Of a DNA stretch of 64,000 nt, positions 17,501-25,479 are shown in pieces (positions within the stretch are counted from its first letter, which is position 1; each line of letters opens with the position of its first letter). The stretch comes from Terrabacter sp. Root85 (GTDB taxonomy: Bacteria; Actinomycetota; Actinomycetes; Actinomycetales; Dermatophilaceae). Position numbers and translations under genes: made by a program. The stretch lies in NCBI RefSeq assembly GCF_001429185.1, contig NZ_LMIW01000015.1, positions 1 to 64,000 of the forward strand, given 5' to 3'. The notes beneath the pieces are model-generated. The model had not been told where the DNA came from, searched no databases, and saw nothing but the letters and a program-made list of their open reading frames with translations.

Positions 17501-19635
17501 GCCGCAGCCGCGCCGGTGTTCTCGAACTGGCTGTTGGGGTAGAGGTTGAGCCGGTAGAGGTTGGAGTAGAGCGTCGTCCGCTCGCTGTCGTTGGCGCCCT
17601 TGACGCTGACGACGCCGAGTCGGGCGTTCCAAGCCGTCTTGGCCGCGGCACGCACCGCGTCGAAGTCGCGGGCCGCGAGCTCGAGGGAGTGGTTCTTCTT
17701 CGCCTGGTCGAGCGAGATGAACGACGTCGAGAGCTTGAGGACGACCTGCTTGTTCGTGCTCGTGTCGAAGGAGGCGTAGCGGGTGCCCGCGTGACCACCC
17801 GGAGCCGTGCCCACCGCCGTGGCAGGCCGGTCGAAGGTGCCGTAGACGAACATCCGGCTCCGGCCCGCGGACAGGCCGCTGCCGTTGTCGACCCAGCCCG
17901 TCATGGTGCCGGTCGCCGCGTCGACGGTGAAGGTGCCGTTGTCGTCGATGGTGTCGACGACGAGGCTGCCCTTGCTCGCCGAGGCGGGGAAGGTGAACCG
18001 GTAGACGCCGCCGTGGTCGGCCGGGGCCGTCTCGGCGGTGAGGCCGCCGGCGAGGGCCACCTTGTAGTAGTCGGGGTGGGCCACCTCGGTCGCGTGGTCG
18101 AAGGCGAGGCCACGGGCGGAGGCGCTGCCCGTCGGGGTACCCGTCGCGATGGACGGCATGACCGACATCTGGTTGCGGTCACCCATCCACGGGCTCGGCT
18201 CGTGCGAGACCGCCAGGCCCTGCAGGACAGGGAGGTTCGCCGCGTTGTTGGCCGACTGGTAGTAGTACTCCCACGACTGCGAGTTGGCGCTCGTCACCGG
18301 GGTGAAGAAGGTGAAGCCGTTGGGCACCGCGCTGATCGGCAGGTTGTTGCCGCGCGAGAACCCGCCCGACGCGTTGGTGCCGCGCCGCACGTCGACGTAG
18401 TTCGTCAGGTCCGAGCCGTCGATGGCCGCCGGGTCGGCCTGGACCGCGACGTCGTCGATCCAGCCACCGAAGCGGGTGTCCTTCGTGGCGCCTCCGACGT
18501 TGTCGTAGCCGACGAGGACGCGGTCGATCGTCTTGCCCGCGGCGACCTTGCCGACGTCGAGCGAGACGGCGTTCCACTGGTTGGCGTAGAGGATCTTGCC
18601 CTTGCCCTGGCCGCTCGGGCTGCCCGCGACACCGTGCTGGTCGTCGGCGCCGAGGTCGGACAGGTAGGTGCCGTCGGTGAAGCGGACGTCAAGGGCGGCA
18701 TACGTGGACGGGTACTCGAGGTCGCCCGAGATCATGTCGGGGAAGATCTTGTAGCTCAGCTGGGTCCTCGACGTGACCGGCAGGTCGACGTCGAAGAGCC
18801 GGTTCCACGCGTAGCCGCGGCCGTCGGCGGTGTGGCCACCGGAGTAGCGCAGCGCCTTGACACCGGTCCAGCCGACGAGCGGCTTGATGTTGAAGCCCGA
18901 GATGGGGCCCGAGCCGACGATCGTCTTCATCGGCGTCGCCGGGCCCGAGCCCGTGCTGCCGTCGGAGAGGTCCCAGTCGGCGAGCTGGACCGTGCCCCCG
19001 GAGTGGATCGCCGTGACGTTGAGCCGGTAGTACGCGTACGTCCCCGCCGTCGTGACGTCGAACGTGCGCGTGGCGAAGCGTCCCGAGAAGTCGATGCCCG
19101 TGCGGCGGTCGAGGTCGGTCCACGTCGTGCCGTCGGCCGACCCTTGGAGCGTGAAGTCCTTGGGGTCCCGCTCCGGGGAGTCGTTGGCCGACGTCAGCGA
19201 GTAGCGGACGGCCTTGGCCGGCGTGCCGAGCTGGTAGCGCACCCAGCCGCTCGAGGCGAAGGCGAGCCACTTGCTGTCGGGGTTGGCGTCGGCGAGGTTG
19301 GCCGCGACCTCGCCCGGGGTGTTCTCCGCGCTCGCGGTGACGCCGACGACCGAGCCGAGGAGGCTGCCGTTGGCGCTCGCCGTGCCGGAGACGTTCTGCT
19401 GCCGCGGGCCGGCGGGACCGGACTCGACGGTCGAGAGCGCCGGTTGCGCCTGGCCGGTCTCGAACGAGGTCGAGAAGTCACCCGCGCCCGCGACGGCGGT
19501 GGGTGCTGAGAGCGGCGCCGCGGCAGGGCTGCCGACGGCGTTCGCTGAAGCAGGACCGGCGACCGCACCCGCGGTCGACGTGGCCAGGACTGCCAGGGCG
19601 ATGACGCCTCTGTGGATCCCGGATCTCATGGGCAT
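14515..19635 (-). CDS. secreted GH92 family glycosyl hydrolase (alpha-mannosidase) with multiple accessory modules
   Basis: 1706 residues. Order: Sec signal peptide 1-32; F5/8-type C (discoidin) about 82-228; beta-sandwich about 245-402; GH92 N-terminal beta domain from about 405 (YVDVRRGTNASGGFSRG); GH92 (alpha/alpha)6 barrel to about 1130, with the hallmark GYPGDEDNGEMSAWYV near 1050-1065 carrying catalytic Glu/Asp and Ca-binding residues; second F5/8-C about 1180-1308; PKD about 1318-1405; NPCBM-like sandwich about 1420-1605; PKD about 1612-1705. GH92 enzymes are calcium-dependent exo-alpha-mannosidases on N-glycans or yeast mannan. No sortase signal, so probably released or bound by its modules. 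GGAGG spaced 6 nt supports ATG 19635. Divergent from the LacI regulator, with manA next, giving a mannan-use unit. Confidence 0.93.
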   Translation of the reverse strand: MPMRSGIHRGVIALAVLATSTAGAVAGPASANAVGSPAAAPLSAPTAVAGAGDFSTSFETGQAQPALSTVESGPAGPRQQNVSGTASANGSLLGSVVGVTASAENTPGEVAANLADANPDSKWLAFASSGWVRYQLGTPAKAVRYSLTSANDSPERDPKDFTLQGSADGTTWTDLDRRTGIDFSGRFATRTFDVTTAGTYAYYRLNVTAIHSGGTVQLADWDLSDGSTGSGPATPMKTIVGSGPISGFNIKPLVGWTGVKALRYSGGHTADGRGYAWNRLFDVDLPVTSRTQLSYKIFPDMISGDLEYPSTYAALDVRFTDGTYLSDLGADDQHGVAGSPSGQGKGKILYANQWNAVSLDVGKVAAGKTIDRVLVGYDNVGGATKDTRFGGWIDDVAVQADPAAIDGSDLTNYVDVRRGTNASGGFSRGNNLPISAVPNGFTFFTPVTSANSQSWEYYYQSANNAANLPVLQGLAVSHEPSPWMGDRNQMSVMPSIATGTPTGSASARGLAFDHATEVAHPDYYKVALAGGLTAETAPADHGGVYRFTFPASASKGSLVVDTIDDNGTFTVDAATGTMTGWVDNGSGLSAGRSRMFVYGTFDRPATAVGTAPGGHAGTRYASFDTSTNKQVVLKLSTSFISLDQAKKNHSLELAARDFDAVRAAAKTAWNARLGVVSVKGANDSERTTLYSNLYRLNLYPNSQFENTGAAAAPRYQYASPVAAKSGSATATTTNAAVKDGKIYVNNGFWDTYRTVWPAYSLLYPEVAAEIADGFVQQYRDGGWVARWSSPGYADLMTGTSSDVAFADAYAKGVKLPDPLAAYDAAVKNATVLPTSSAVGRKGLDTSTFLGYTSTDTGESVSWGLEGLVNDFGIGTMAAKLAKDPATPTSRRAQLAEESTYFLERATHYGNLFNPKVGFFQGRGADGTFPSSFDPEDWGGDYTETNAWNFAFHAPFDGIGLANLYGGRDALAKKLDTFFATPETATKPGGYGGVIHEMLEARDVRMGQLGQSNQVSHHIAYMYDWTGQQWKTAEKVREIMRRLYVGGEIGQGYPGDEDNGEMSAWYVLSSLGIYPLQVGSANWAIGSPKFDQVTVKRTQGDLVVNAPGNSEHNIYVQGVTVDGKKHKSVSISQDELTGPTTVDFAMGAKPSDFGSRAQDAPPSLTQGTEAPTPLKDATGPGRGTATATDLASGADAKALFDNTSRTSVAFTTGTPSVTFALSGVGQRATWYTVTSGPKAGDPSAWRLEGSKDDGATWQTLDTRTAQVFPWRVQTRPFEIAHTGTFTTYRLVVTATAGGAAANLSELELLTDGSKAQNTGLKVSAVEPFEVSEDTSWSGTVATFSGGVGQGTYPADSATATIAWGDGTSSAGTIEPGDLGSYTVRGTHTWAKPGPYQPKVTVATANDSGSALGAVTVHQASTPAYAAGFDSVCFGNVGDVVHCDGKDAGLSRAALAAAGGVPGKLLTVPGTDLRFSMPGIPVGEKDNATGAGQTLPVTLAPGATKLSLIGTGTQRNQDTTATVRFTDGSTTSYPVQYGDWCGSAQFGNTVAIEMAYRLNGTGTDGCRAKLFATAPLTVPAGKTVESVTLATQTGDPTTAGRIHVFAVADNGSALTVAAASDATAATGADTDVTLGTASGGVPADTGYTARVQWGDGTVTEDATVTTAADGTATVTGGHTWAAAGTYTVRVLVSDSRSDVLSSLTVTVG

Positions 19636-19761
19636 GGGTTCCTCCGTGCTCGTCGTTGAGCCGTGCTGAATGTCAGGTCGGGGCCGGCGACCCCGAGCCG
19701 CCTCCGACCCGGCCGAGACTCGCCGTACCCGACAAAGGCCGTCAACAGCCCGAACCGATCT

Positions 19762-19776
19762 TGTCCGGTCAGGACA
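19762..19776. promoter_or_regulatory. inverted repeat in the GH92/LacI divergent region
   Basis: TGTCC-GGTCA-GGACA, flanked by GATC on both sides, lies midway between the divergent GH92 and LacI genes. It is a possible second regulator site but lacks the central CG of LacI-family operators. Confidence 0.35.
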
Positions 19777-19833
19777 TCGGATCGGACAGAACGTCACGGG
19801 CCCGGCCCTCAACGAGACCCTGGCGTTGCCATT

Positions 19834-19843
19834 CGAGCGCTCG
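19834..19843. promoter_or_regulatory. LacI-family operator candidate (CGAGCGCTCG)
   Basis: A perfect 10-bp palindrome with central CG and the GAGCGCTC core typical of LacI-family operators, 17 bp upstream of the LacI start and about 200 bp upstream of the GH92 start. The position suits autorepression of the regulator and manA. Confidence 0.6.
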
Positions 19844-19860
19844 CTGACCAGACTGCGGGC

Positions 19861-20892
19861 ATGACAGCGTTGTCTGACCACCGGACAGCCACCCGCCCGA
19901 CCATGGCCGACGTCGCCGCCGAGGCGCACGTCTCGGTCAAGACCGTCTCGCGCGTGGTCAACCACGAGCCGGGCGTGCGTCCTGACACGGCCGAGCGGGT
20001 GCGGGCCGTCATCGAGCGACTCGGTTTCCGGCGCCACGACGGCGCCCGCCTCATGCGCCAGGGCCGCACCTTCACCATCGCCCTCGTCGTCGAGGACCTC
20101 GCCAACCCCTTCTACTCGCAGGTCGGCGCGGCCGTCGAGCGCGAGGCGCGCATCCGCCAGCACCAGCTCATCACCGCATCGGCCGAGGGCTCGCCCTCGC
20201 GAGAGCGCGCCGTCATCGAGGCGCTCGTGAACCGCCGCGTCGACGGCATCGTCGTCGTCCCGGCCGACGAGAGCGCGTCCTCGGACGCCGTGCTCGAGGC
20301 GAGCCACACGCCGATCGTCTACATGGATCGTCCCGTCCGGGGCACCCCGCGCGACACGATCCTCAGTGACAACCACGGCGGCATCCGCAGCGCCGTCGAG
20401 CACCTCGTCGCGCACGGCCACCGCAACATCGCCTTCTACGGCGACGACCCGGCGTTCTGGACCGCCCGGCAGCGCCGCGACGCCTTCGTCACGACGCAGC
20501 AGAGCCTCGGACTGCCCACGACCCCACGCGTCTCGATGGGTCCGCACAGTCCGGCCTCCGTACACGAGTCGCTGAGCCAGTGGACGACGGGCCCGGAGCC
20601 GATCACCGCGGTCATCACCGGCAACAACCGCATCACCCTCGCCGCCCTCCTCGCCCTGCGCGAGCTGCGGCTCCCGCTGTCGCTCGTCGGCTACGACGAC
20701 TTCGAGCTCGCCGCCCTCATCGACCCCCCGGTCACCGTCGTGCACCAGGACCCGGCGGCCATGGGACAGAAGGCTGCCCAGCAGCTCTTCGCCCGCCTGC
20801 TCGGCGACGAGTCGCAGGCCCAGACCGTCGTCATGCCGACGCGGCTCATCGTCCGCGCCTCGGGCGTCCGCCGCGGGACCCCCATCCGATGA
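19861..20892 (+). CDS. LacI family transcriptional regulator of the mannose unit
   Basis: 343 residues. The N-terminal HTH (about 15-60; TMADVAAEAHVSVKTVSRVVN) is canonical, followed by the hinge helix (RRHDGARLMRQG) and a periplasmic-binding-protein sensor domain (LVVEDLANPFYSQVGAAVE... to the end). It should repress the divergent GH92 gene and manA until a mannose-derived ligand binds. ATG 19861 is used; ATG 19903 (MADVAAEA) would remove 14 residues and also keep the HTH. The stop overlaps the ManA start by 4 nt. Confidence 0.9.
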   Translation: MTALSDHRTATRPTMADVAAEAHVSVKTVSRVVNHEPGVRPDTAERVRAVIERLGFRRHDGARLMRQGRTFTIALVVEDLANPFYSQVGAAVEREARIRQHQLITASAEGSPSRERAVIEALVNRRVDGIVVVPADESASSDAVLEASHTPIVYMDRPVRGTPRDTILSDNHGGIRSAVEHLVAHGHRNIAFYGDDPAFWTARQRRDAFVTTQQSLGLPTTPRVSMGPHSPASVHESLSQWTTGPEPITAVITGNNRITLAALLALRELRLPLSLVGYDDFELAALIDPPVTVVHQDPAAMGQKAAQQLFARLLGDESQAQTVVMPTRLIVRASGVRRGTPIR

Positions 20893-21953
20893 CCGAACCG
20901 AGGAGCGCCAGCACCGTGTCACAGACCACCGTGTCCGACCCGACCCGCCTGCCGCCCAACACGCCCCACCGGTTCTACCGGGGCGGCGAGCGCATCCTCG
21001 CCTTCCGCGGCCTCGAGGTGCCGGGGGGCTTCGACGACCACCGCCCCGAGGACTGGCTCGCGTCGACGACGCGTCTCTTCGCCGAGGGCGGTGGCGGGCT
21101 CACGGTGCTCACCGACGGGACGCCCCTGCCCGACGCCCTGGCGGCCGACCCCGACCACTGGCTCGGGGCCGATCACGTGACCCGCCACGGCATCGAGCCG
21201 GGGCTGCTGACGAAGCTGCTCGACGCCGGTGAGCGCCTGCCCGTCCACTCCCACCCCGACCGCGCCTTCGCCGCGGCCCACCTCGACTGCGACCACGGCA
21301 AGACGGAGGCCTGGATCGTCCTCGACGCGGAGCCGGGTGCCTGCGTCTGGCTGGGCTTCCGCGACGAGCTGCCTCCCGACGAGCTGGCCGAGCTCGTCGA
21401 GGCCCAGGACGATCGTCTCCTCGCCGCGCTCAACCGGATCGAGGTGTCGCCGGGTGACGCCCTGCTCGTGCCCGGCGGCCAGCCGCATGCAATCGGTGAG
21501 GGCGTGTTCGTCCTCGAGCTCCAGGAGCCGACCGACCTCTCGGTCATGCTCGAGCACCGGCGCTTCGGGCTCGAGGAGGCGCACGCCTTCCTCGGGCTCA
21601 CGGTCCCGCGGGCGCTCGAGAGCGTCGACCGCGGGCCCCTGACCACCGACGGACTCGCCTCACTGCGGCGCCGCTGGGTCGACGTGACGGGTGCGGGCCA
21701 CGCGCTGCCCGAGCAGGCGGCGGAGTTCTTCCGGGCCGAGGTGCTGAGCGCGACGCCGGACACCCCGGCCGGCGGCGACGCGGCGTTCGCCGTCGTCGTC
21801 GTGGTCGAGGGCCGTGGCCGCCTGACGACGGGAACGGACGCGCCCCGCACCACCGAGGTGGCACGGGGCGACGTGCTGCTCCTGCCGTACGGGGCCGGGG
21901 CCGTGCGCCTCGAGGGCGACGTCACCGTCATCCGCTGCATGCCGGCCGTCTGA
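20889..21953 (+). CDS. manA: class I mannose-6-phosphate isomerase-like protein
   Basis: A 354-residue bicupin. LPVHSHPDRAFA (about 118-129) gives zinc-ligand histidines and KTEAWIVLDAE (about 139-149) the zinc-ligand Glu; a later PGGQPHAIGEG adds the last His, as in type I PMIs that interconvert mannose-6-P and fructose-6-P. ATG 20889 overlaps the LacI stop (ATGA); GTG 20916 behind an AGGAG is an alternative start. Its place behind the mannosidase regulator fits the step after mannose uptake and phosphorylation; no transporter or kinase gene is in the cluster, so uptake must be encoded elsewhere. Confidence 0.85.
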   Translation: MTEPRSASTVSQTTVSDPTRLPPNTPHRFYRGGERILAFRGLEVPGGFDDHRPEDWLASTTRLFAEGGGGLTVLTDGTPLPDALAADPDHWLGADHVTRHGIEPGLLTKLLDAGERLPVHSHPDRAFAAAHLDCDHGKTEAWIVLDAEPGACVWLGFRDELPPDELAELVEAQDDRLLAALNRIEVSPGDALLVPGGQPHAIGEGVFVLELQEPTDLSVMLEHRRFGLEEAHAFLGLTVPRALESVDRGPLTTDGLASLRRRWVDVTGAGHALPEQAAEFFRAEVLSATPDTPAGGDAAFAVVVVVEGRGRLTTGTDAPRTTEVARGDVLLLPYGAGAVRLEGDVTVIRCMPAV

Positions 21954-21968
21954 ACCGACGGCGGAGCC

Positions 21969-21988
21969 GGCGGGAGATCGCTCCCGCC
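21969..21988. terminator. terminator between convergent manA and ABC permease
   Basis: Perfect 8-bp stem GGCGGGAG / CTCCCGCC with an ATCG tetraloop in the 36-bp gap between the two stop codons. Confidence 0.75.
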
Positions 21989-21989
21989 C

Positions 21990-22844
21990 TCAGTCGGTCG
22001 TGCGGCGGATGAAGGCACGCACCGCCAGCGGGGCGACGACAGCGGTGATCGCGACCGACCAGATCACCGTCGTGAGGACCGGATGGTGGAGGGGCAGGGC
22101 GGCGCCGGGCAGCGCCTCGGGCCCGTTGCCCCACAGCTCACGCATCGCCTGGACGAGTGAGCTGATCGGGTTCCACTCGGCGATGGTGCGCAGCCAGCCG
22201 GCCATGCCCACGGTCGGGGCGAAGGTGTTGGCCAGGAACGTGATCGGGAAGATCGTCGTGAACATCAGGCCGTTGACGGCCTCGGGCGAGCGCATCGACG
22301 AGCCGACGAGGATGCCCACCCAGATCATGGCGAAACCGAAGAGCAGGAGCAGCGCGAAGGCGAGCAGCGCCTTGCCGACGCCGTTGTGGATGCGCCAGCC
22401 GATCGCGAGGCCCGTGAGCGACATGACGAAGATGCCGATGCTCGAGTGGATGATGCTGTAGATGCTGCGTCCGACGAGGACCGAGCCCCTCGAGATCGGG
22501 AGCGAGCGGAACCGGTCGATGATGCCCTTGCCGAGGTCCATGTTGAGGCCGATCGCCACGATGAACGCCGAGAAGGCCATGGTCTGGGCCATGATCCCCG
22601 GCATCAGCCACTCCCGGTAGTTGAAGCCGGGGATGACGATCGAGCCTCCGAAGACGAAGGCGAAGAGCAGCACGAACATCACCGGCTGGATCGTGACGTC
22701 GGTGAGCATCTCGGGCTGTCGCTTGATGTGCTTGAGGCTGCGCCACACCATCGTCGTGACCTGACGGACGAAGCCCGGCGGCTGGAAGTCGTGGGGCTCG
22801 ACGTGGGCCACCCGCGTGGCGTCCTTGACGGCGGAGTCGGTCAT
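21990..22844 (-). CDS. ABC-2 type transporter permease, DrrB-like
   Basis: A 284-residue protein with six hydrophobic segments and the ABC-2 membrane signature around EWNPISSLVQAMRELW, usual in daunorubicin-resistance-type permeases. The N-terminal coupling segment VWRSLKHIKRQPEML matches DrrB relatives. It forms the membrane part of an exporter with the ATPase encoded just upstream (4-nt ATGA overlap). Exports an unknown hydrophobic compound; no biosynthetic cluster is near, so drug self-resistance is not implied. Confidence 0.88.
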   Translation of the reverse strand: MTDSAVKDATRVAHVEPHDFQPPGFVRQVTTMVWRSLKHIKRQPEMLTDVTIQPVMFVLLFAFVFGGSIVIPGFNYREWLMPGIMAQTMAFSAFIVAIGLNMDLGKGIIDRFRSLPISRGSVLVGRSIYSIIHSSIGIFVMSLTGLAIGWRIHNGVGKALLAFALLLLFGFAMIWVGILVGSSMRSPEAVNGLMFTTIFPITFLANTFAPTVGMAGWLRTIAEWNPISSLVQAMRELWGNGPEALPGAALPLHHPVLTTVIWSVAITAVVAPLAVRAFIRRTTD

Positions 22845-23881
22845 CGCTGCTCCTCGATCTGCGTGCTGGGCTCGGTGGAGGACTCGGCGCCGTCGCCGGA
22901 GGGCGGCTCGGCGCGGTGGCCGGTGAGGCTGAGGAAGACGTCGTCGAGGCTGGGCCGTTGCAGGCCCAGGTCGTCGAGGACGATCTCGCTGCGCTCGAAC
23001 ACCGTCGCGACGCGCGTCATGTCGGACAGCCCGTCGGCCGGGGCGGTCAGCTGGCGGGCCGCCACGTCGACGTGCACCTCGGGGACGTGGGCGGCGAGCA
23101 GCGCGCGTGCTGGCTCGAGCTGGTCGGCGTGGGACACGGTGAGGACGATGGCGGCCTTGCCCGACTGGTCCTTGAGCTCGAGCGGCGTGCCCTGGGCGAT
23201 GATGCGGCCGTGGTTGATGACGATGATGCGGTCGGCCAGCTGGTCGGCCTCCTCGAGGTACTGCGTCGTGAGGAGCAGCGTCGTGCCGTCGCGCACGAGG
23301 CCACGGAGCACGTCCCACAGCTCGACGCGGCTGCGCGGGTCGAGACCCGTGGTCGGCTCGTCGAGGAAGAGGACGGGCGGCGTGGCGATGAGGCTGACCG
23401 CGAGGTCGAGCCGGCGTCGCATGCCGCCGCTGTAGTCCTTGACCACCTTGTTGCCGGCGTCGGTGAGCGAGAAGCGCTCGAGCAGCTCGGAGGACAGGCG
23501 GCGCACCTCACCCCCCGGCAGGCCGTAGAGCGAGCCCATCATCCGGAGGTTCTCGCGGCCGGTGAGCAGCTCGTCGACCGTGGCGGCCTGGCCCGTGAGA
23601 CCCATGCTGCGGCGGACCAGCTCGGGATCACGGACGACGTCGTGGCCGGCGACGCGGGCCGAGCCGCTCGTCGGGCGGCTCAGGGTCGTCATCATCCGGA
23701 CGGTGGTGGTCTTGCCGGCACCGTTGGGGCCGAGCAGACCGAGGACCGTGCCCTGGGGCACGGAGAAGCTGACGTCGTCGACGGCGGTCATGTCGCCGAA
23801 GCGTTTGACGAGGTGCTCGGCCTCGATGGCCGGACCTGTGGACCGGTCGCGCACGGCGCGCGCGTCGGTGGTGATGGTCAT
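22841..23881 (-). CDS. ABC transporter ATP-binding protein, DrrA-like
   Basis: 346 residues. Walker A GPNGAGKTT (about 54-62), the signature YSGGMRRRLD (about 150), Walker B VLFLDEPTTGLDP and the H-loop are all intact. The C-terminal 100 residues match the DrrA-type extension (DUF4162-like). Energises the permease encoded downstream. ATG 23881 is used (GGGGAG upstream). The divergent intergenic region with the PopR/ClgR-like gene contains a GTTGC-N5-GCAAC inverted repeat at 23928-23942 that might be an operator for this unit. Confidence 0.92.
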   Translation of the reverse strand: MTITTDARAVRDRSTGPAIEAEHLVKRFGDMTAVDDVSFSVPQGTVLGLLGPNGAGKTTTVRMMTTLSRPTSGSARVAGHDVVRDPELVRRSMGLTGQAATVDELLTGRENLRMMGSLYGLPGGEVRRLSSELLERFSLTDAGNKVVKDYSGGMRRRLDLAVSLIATPPVLFLDEPTTGLDPRSRVELWDVLRGLVRDGTTLLLTTQYLEEADQLADRIIVINHGRIIAQGTPLELKDQSGKAAIVLTVSHADQLEPARALLAAHVPEVHVDVAARQLTAPADGLSDMTRVATVFERSEIVLDDLGLQRPSLDDVFLSLTGHRAEPPSGDGAESSTEPSTQIEEQR

Positions 23882-23927
23882 GTGAAGGCTCCCCGGGTGA
23901 GTCGTGCCGGTGGGATGAGAGGTGTGA

Positions 23928-23942
23928 GTTGCGGCGTGCAAC
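23928..23942. promoter_or_regulatory. inverted repeat upstream of the ABC exporter
   Basis: GTTGC-GGCGT-GCAAC, 47 bp upstream of the ATPase start. Possible operator; the binding regulator is unknown. Confidence 0.35.
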
Positions 23943-24009
23943 GACCTTAGGCGTCACCACCGACAAGCCTCATCGACGAAGTGAACGCCGTCAACATGTT
24001 TGGGGAGTT

Positions 24010-24020
24010 CGCCCACGGCG
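24010..24020. promoter_or_regulatory. ClgR-type box before the PopR/ClgR-like gene
   Basis: CGCCCACGGCG preceded by TT and followed by TA fits the remembered ClgR consensus CGCYNANRGCG at every fixed position. It lies 81 bp upstream of the regulator start and suggests autoregulation. Confidence 0.65.
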
Positions 24021-24101
24021 TACGCCGTCGGCCGCCACAGTCGGCACGATCCGAGTGCTCGCGTGCGACGCTGGACGGACGCACCGAGATCGGAGACCGC
24101 C

Positions 24102-24479
24102 ATGACCCAGCTCGCCCCGCGCCCCCAGACCACCTTCCGGACGCCGCTGCTGCGCGAGGTCTACGGACGGCTCCTGCGCGGCCTGCGCACCCGTCAGGGA
24201 CGCACCCTCGCCGAGGTCGCCGCGCGCGCCGGCATCTCGGTCGCCTACCTCTCCGAGGTGGAGCGGGGGCTCAAGGAGCCGTCGTCCGAGGTGCTCGAGG
24301 CGGTCTGCGTCGCCCTCGGCTCCAGCATCACCGGCCTCGTCGGCGCTGCCCACCGCGAGCTGCGCGACCTCACCTCCGAGGGCACCGGAGGTCGCGTCCT
24401 CGACCTCACCTCGCGCGTCGGGACGAGCATCGCGACCCCCTCGGACGCAGCGACGGGCCCGGTGCTGCTCGTCGCCTGA
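24102..24479 (+). CDS. XRE-family regulator of the ClgR/PopR type
   Basis: 125 residues with a Cro/CI-type HTH at about 20-75 ([24 protein letters not shown], then [16 protein letters not shown]), which closely follows ClgR and PopR, activators of clp genes in Streptomyces and Corynebacterium. The C-terminus ends in LLVA; hydrophobic C-termini ending in Ala are used by ClpP-type proteases to degrade ClgR and PopR, giving feedback. A ClgR-type box precedes the gene, and the same box plus a PopR-type box precede the clpP pair 5 kb away. ATG 24102 has GGAG upstream. Whether it is ClgR or PopR cannot be settled from this window. Confidence 0.8.
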   Translation: MTQLAPRPQTTFRTPLLREVYGRLLRGLRTRQGRTLAEVAARAGISVAYLSEVERGLKEPSSEVLEAVCVALGSSITGLVGAAHRELRDLTSEGTGGRVLDLTSRVGTSIATPSDAATGPVLLVA

Positions 24480-24497
24480 GCGGCACCGGGCCCGTCG
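24451..24497. terminator. terminator overlapping the end of the regulator gene
   Basis: A 15-bp perfect stem (24451-24465 with 24483-24497, CGACGGGCCCGGTGC) whose left arm encodes part of the regulator's C-terminus, with a 17-nt loop containing the stop codon. It separates the regulator from the convergent peptidoglycan hydrolase gene. Confidence 0.75.
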
Positions 24498-24512
24498 TCG
24501 ACGGGAGCCGGA

Positions 24513-25466
24513 TCAGTCGATGAGGCTGCCCCACGTGTTGTTGCCCACGACCCCGTCGACGACCAGACCGGTCTTGGTCTGGTAGGCGCGCACCGCCGAG
24601 TACGTTCCCGGGCCGAACGACCCGTCCACGGTCAACGAGTAGCCGGCGTCGACGAGCTCACGCTGCAGGCCCTTGACGGCCTCCCCGCTCGCGCCCTGGC
24701 GCAGCACGGGCAGCAGCGAGTACCACGTGTTGTTGCCGACGACGCCGTCGACGGACAGCCCGTGCGCGGACTGGTAGCTGCGCACGGCGGAATCCGTTGC
24801 GGGGCCGAAGGACCCGTCGGCGGTGACGCTGCGGCCCGACGCCCTGAGCATGTACTGCAGCGTGCGCACGGCCGCCCCGCTGCTGCCGCTGCGCAGCACC
24901 GGCAGGCTCGTCTCCGTCGTGCCGCCGCCCGTGCCACCGCTGCCGTACTTCGACAGCACGTCGTTGGCGTACGCGATGCGCTGGGTCGTCGCGCACGTGC
25001 CGCAGCGCTCGAACTTCTGCATGAAGACGGTCGTGGCCGTGCTGACCGACGTCGCCGCCCTGAGGTCGGCGAGACCGTAGGAGGAGAACGTCGACAGCTC
25101 GTACCACGTGAAGTCGAGCTGGGCCGCGAGCGCGTAGCGGCTGCGCCCGCTGAGGCCGGCGTACCAGACCATGTTGTCGCGGGAGTCGGTGTCCCAGCGC
25201 CCGCCCTCGCTCCACTGGGCGATGCCCATGCCGGGGCCACCCGGCTGGTTGGCGTAGGGGTTGATCGGGCTGCCCGACTCCTGGATGAGGTTGCCGACGA
25301 TGCCGGCGGACTGGCGTTCGGTCAGGCCCTTGGACACGAAGTAGTCGAAGGCGATCTCGTCGTTCGAGGCGGCCAGGGCGCTCGGCGCCGCGACGACGCC
25401 GAGCACGGCGACCGCTGCCGCGGCGAGGAGCCCCGCGAGGCCCCTGCGGGTGGTGCTGGTCTTCAT
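24513..25466 (-). CDS. secreted phage-tail-lysozyme-like protein with two peptidoglycan-binding domains
   Basis: 317 residues. Sec signal peptide 1-34 (cut near ALAAS); then a domain matching phage tail lysozyme (AFDYFVSKGLTERQSAGIVGNLIQESG, GMGIAQWSEGGRWD) at about 36-180, where the Glu of QESG is the probable catalytic acid; a Gly/Thr linker; then two PG_binding_1 repeats (about 195-255 and 260-317), each with the ADGSFGPATD and VDGVVGNNTW pattern. Predicted to cleave peptidoglycan outside the membrane. RBS GGAGG 6 nt upstream. It lies 13 bp after the amidase gene, last of a three-gene wall-hydrolase unit. Confidence 0.87.
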   Translation of the reverse strand: MKTSTTRRGLAGLLAAAAVAVLGVVAAPSALAASNDEIAFDYFVSKGLTERQSAGIVGNLIQESGSPINPYANQPGGPGMGIAQWSEGGRWDTDSRDNMVWYAGLSGRSRYALAAQLDFTWYELSTFSSYGLADLRAATSVSTATTVFMQKFERCGTCATTQRIAYANDVLSKYGSGGTGGGTTETSLPVLRSGSSGAAVRTLQYMLRASGRSVTADGSFGPATDSAVRSYQSAHGLSVDGVVGNNTWYSLLPVLRQGASGEAVKGLQRELVDAGYSLTVDGSFGPGTYSAVRAYQTKTGLVVDGVVGNNTWGSLID

Positions 25467-25479
25467 CTGATCCTCCGAT

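Noticed and set aside
14479-19509. 1676-codon open frame antisense to the GH92 gene
   Set aside because: Composition is Arg/Gly/Val/Asp-rich without domains; it is a shadow frame created by high-GC codon bias of the mannosidase on the other strand.
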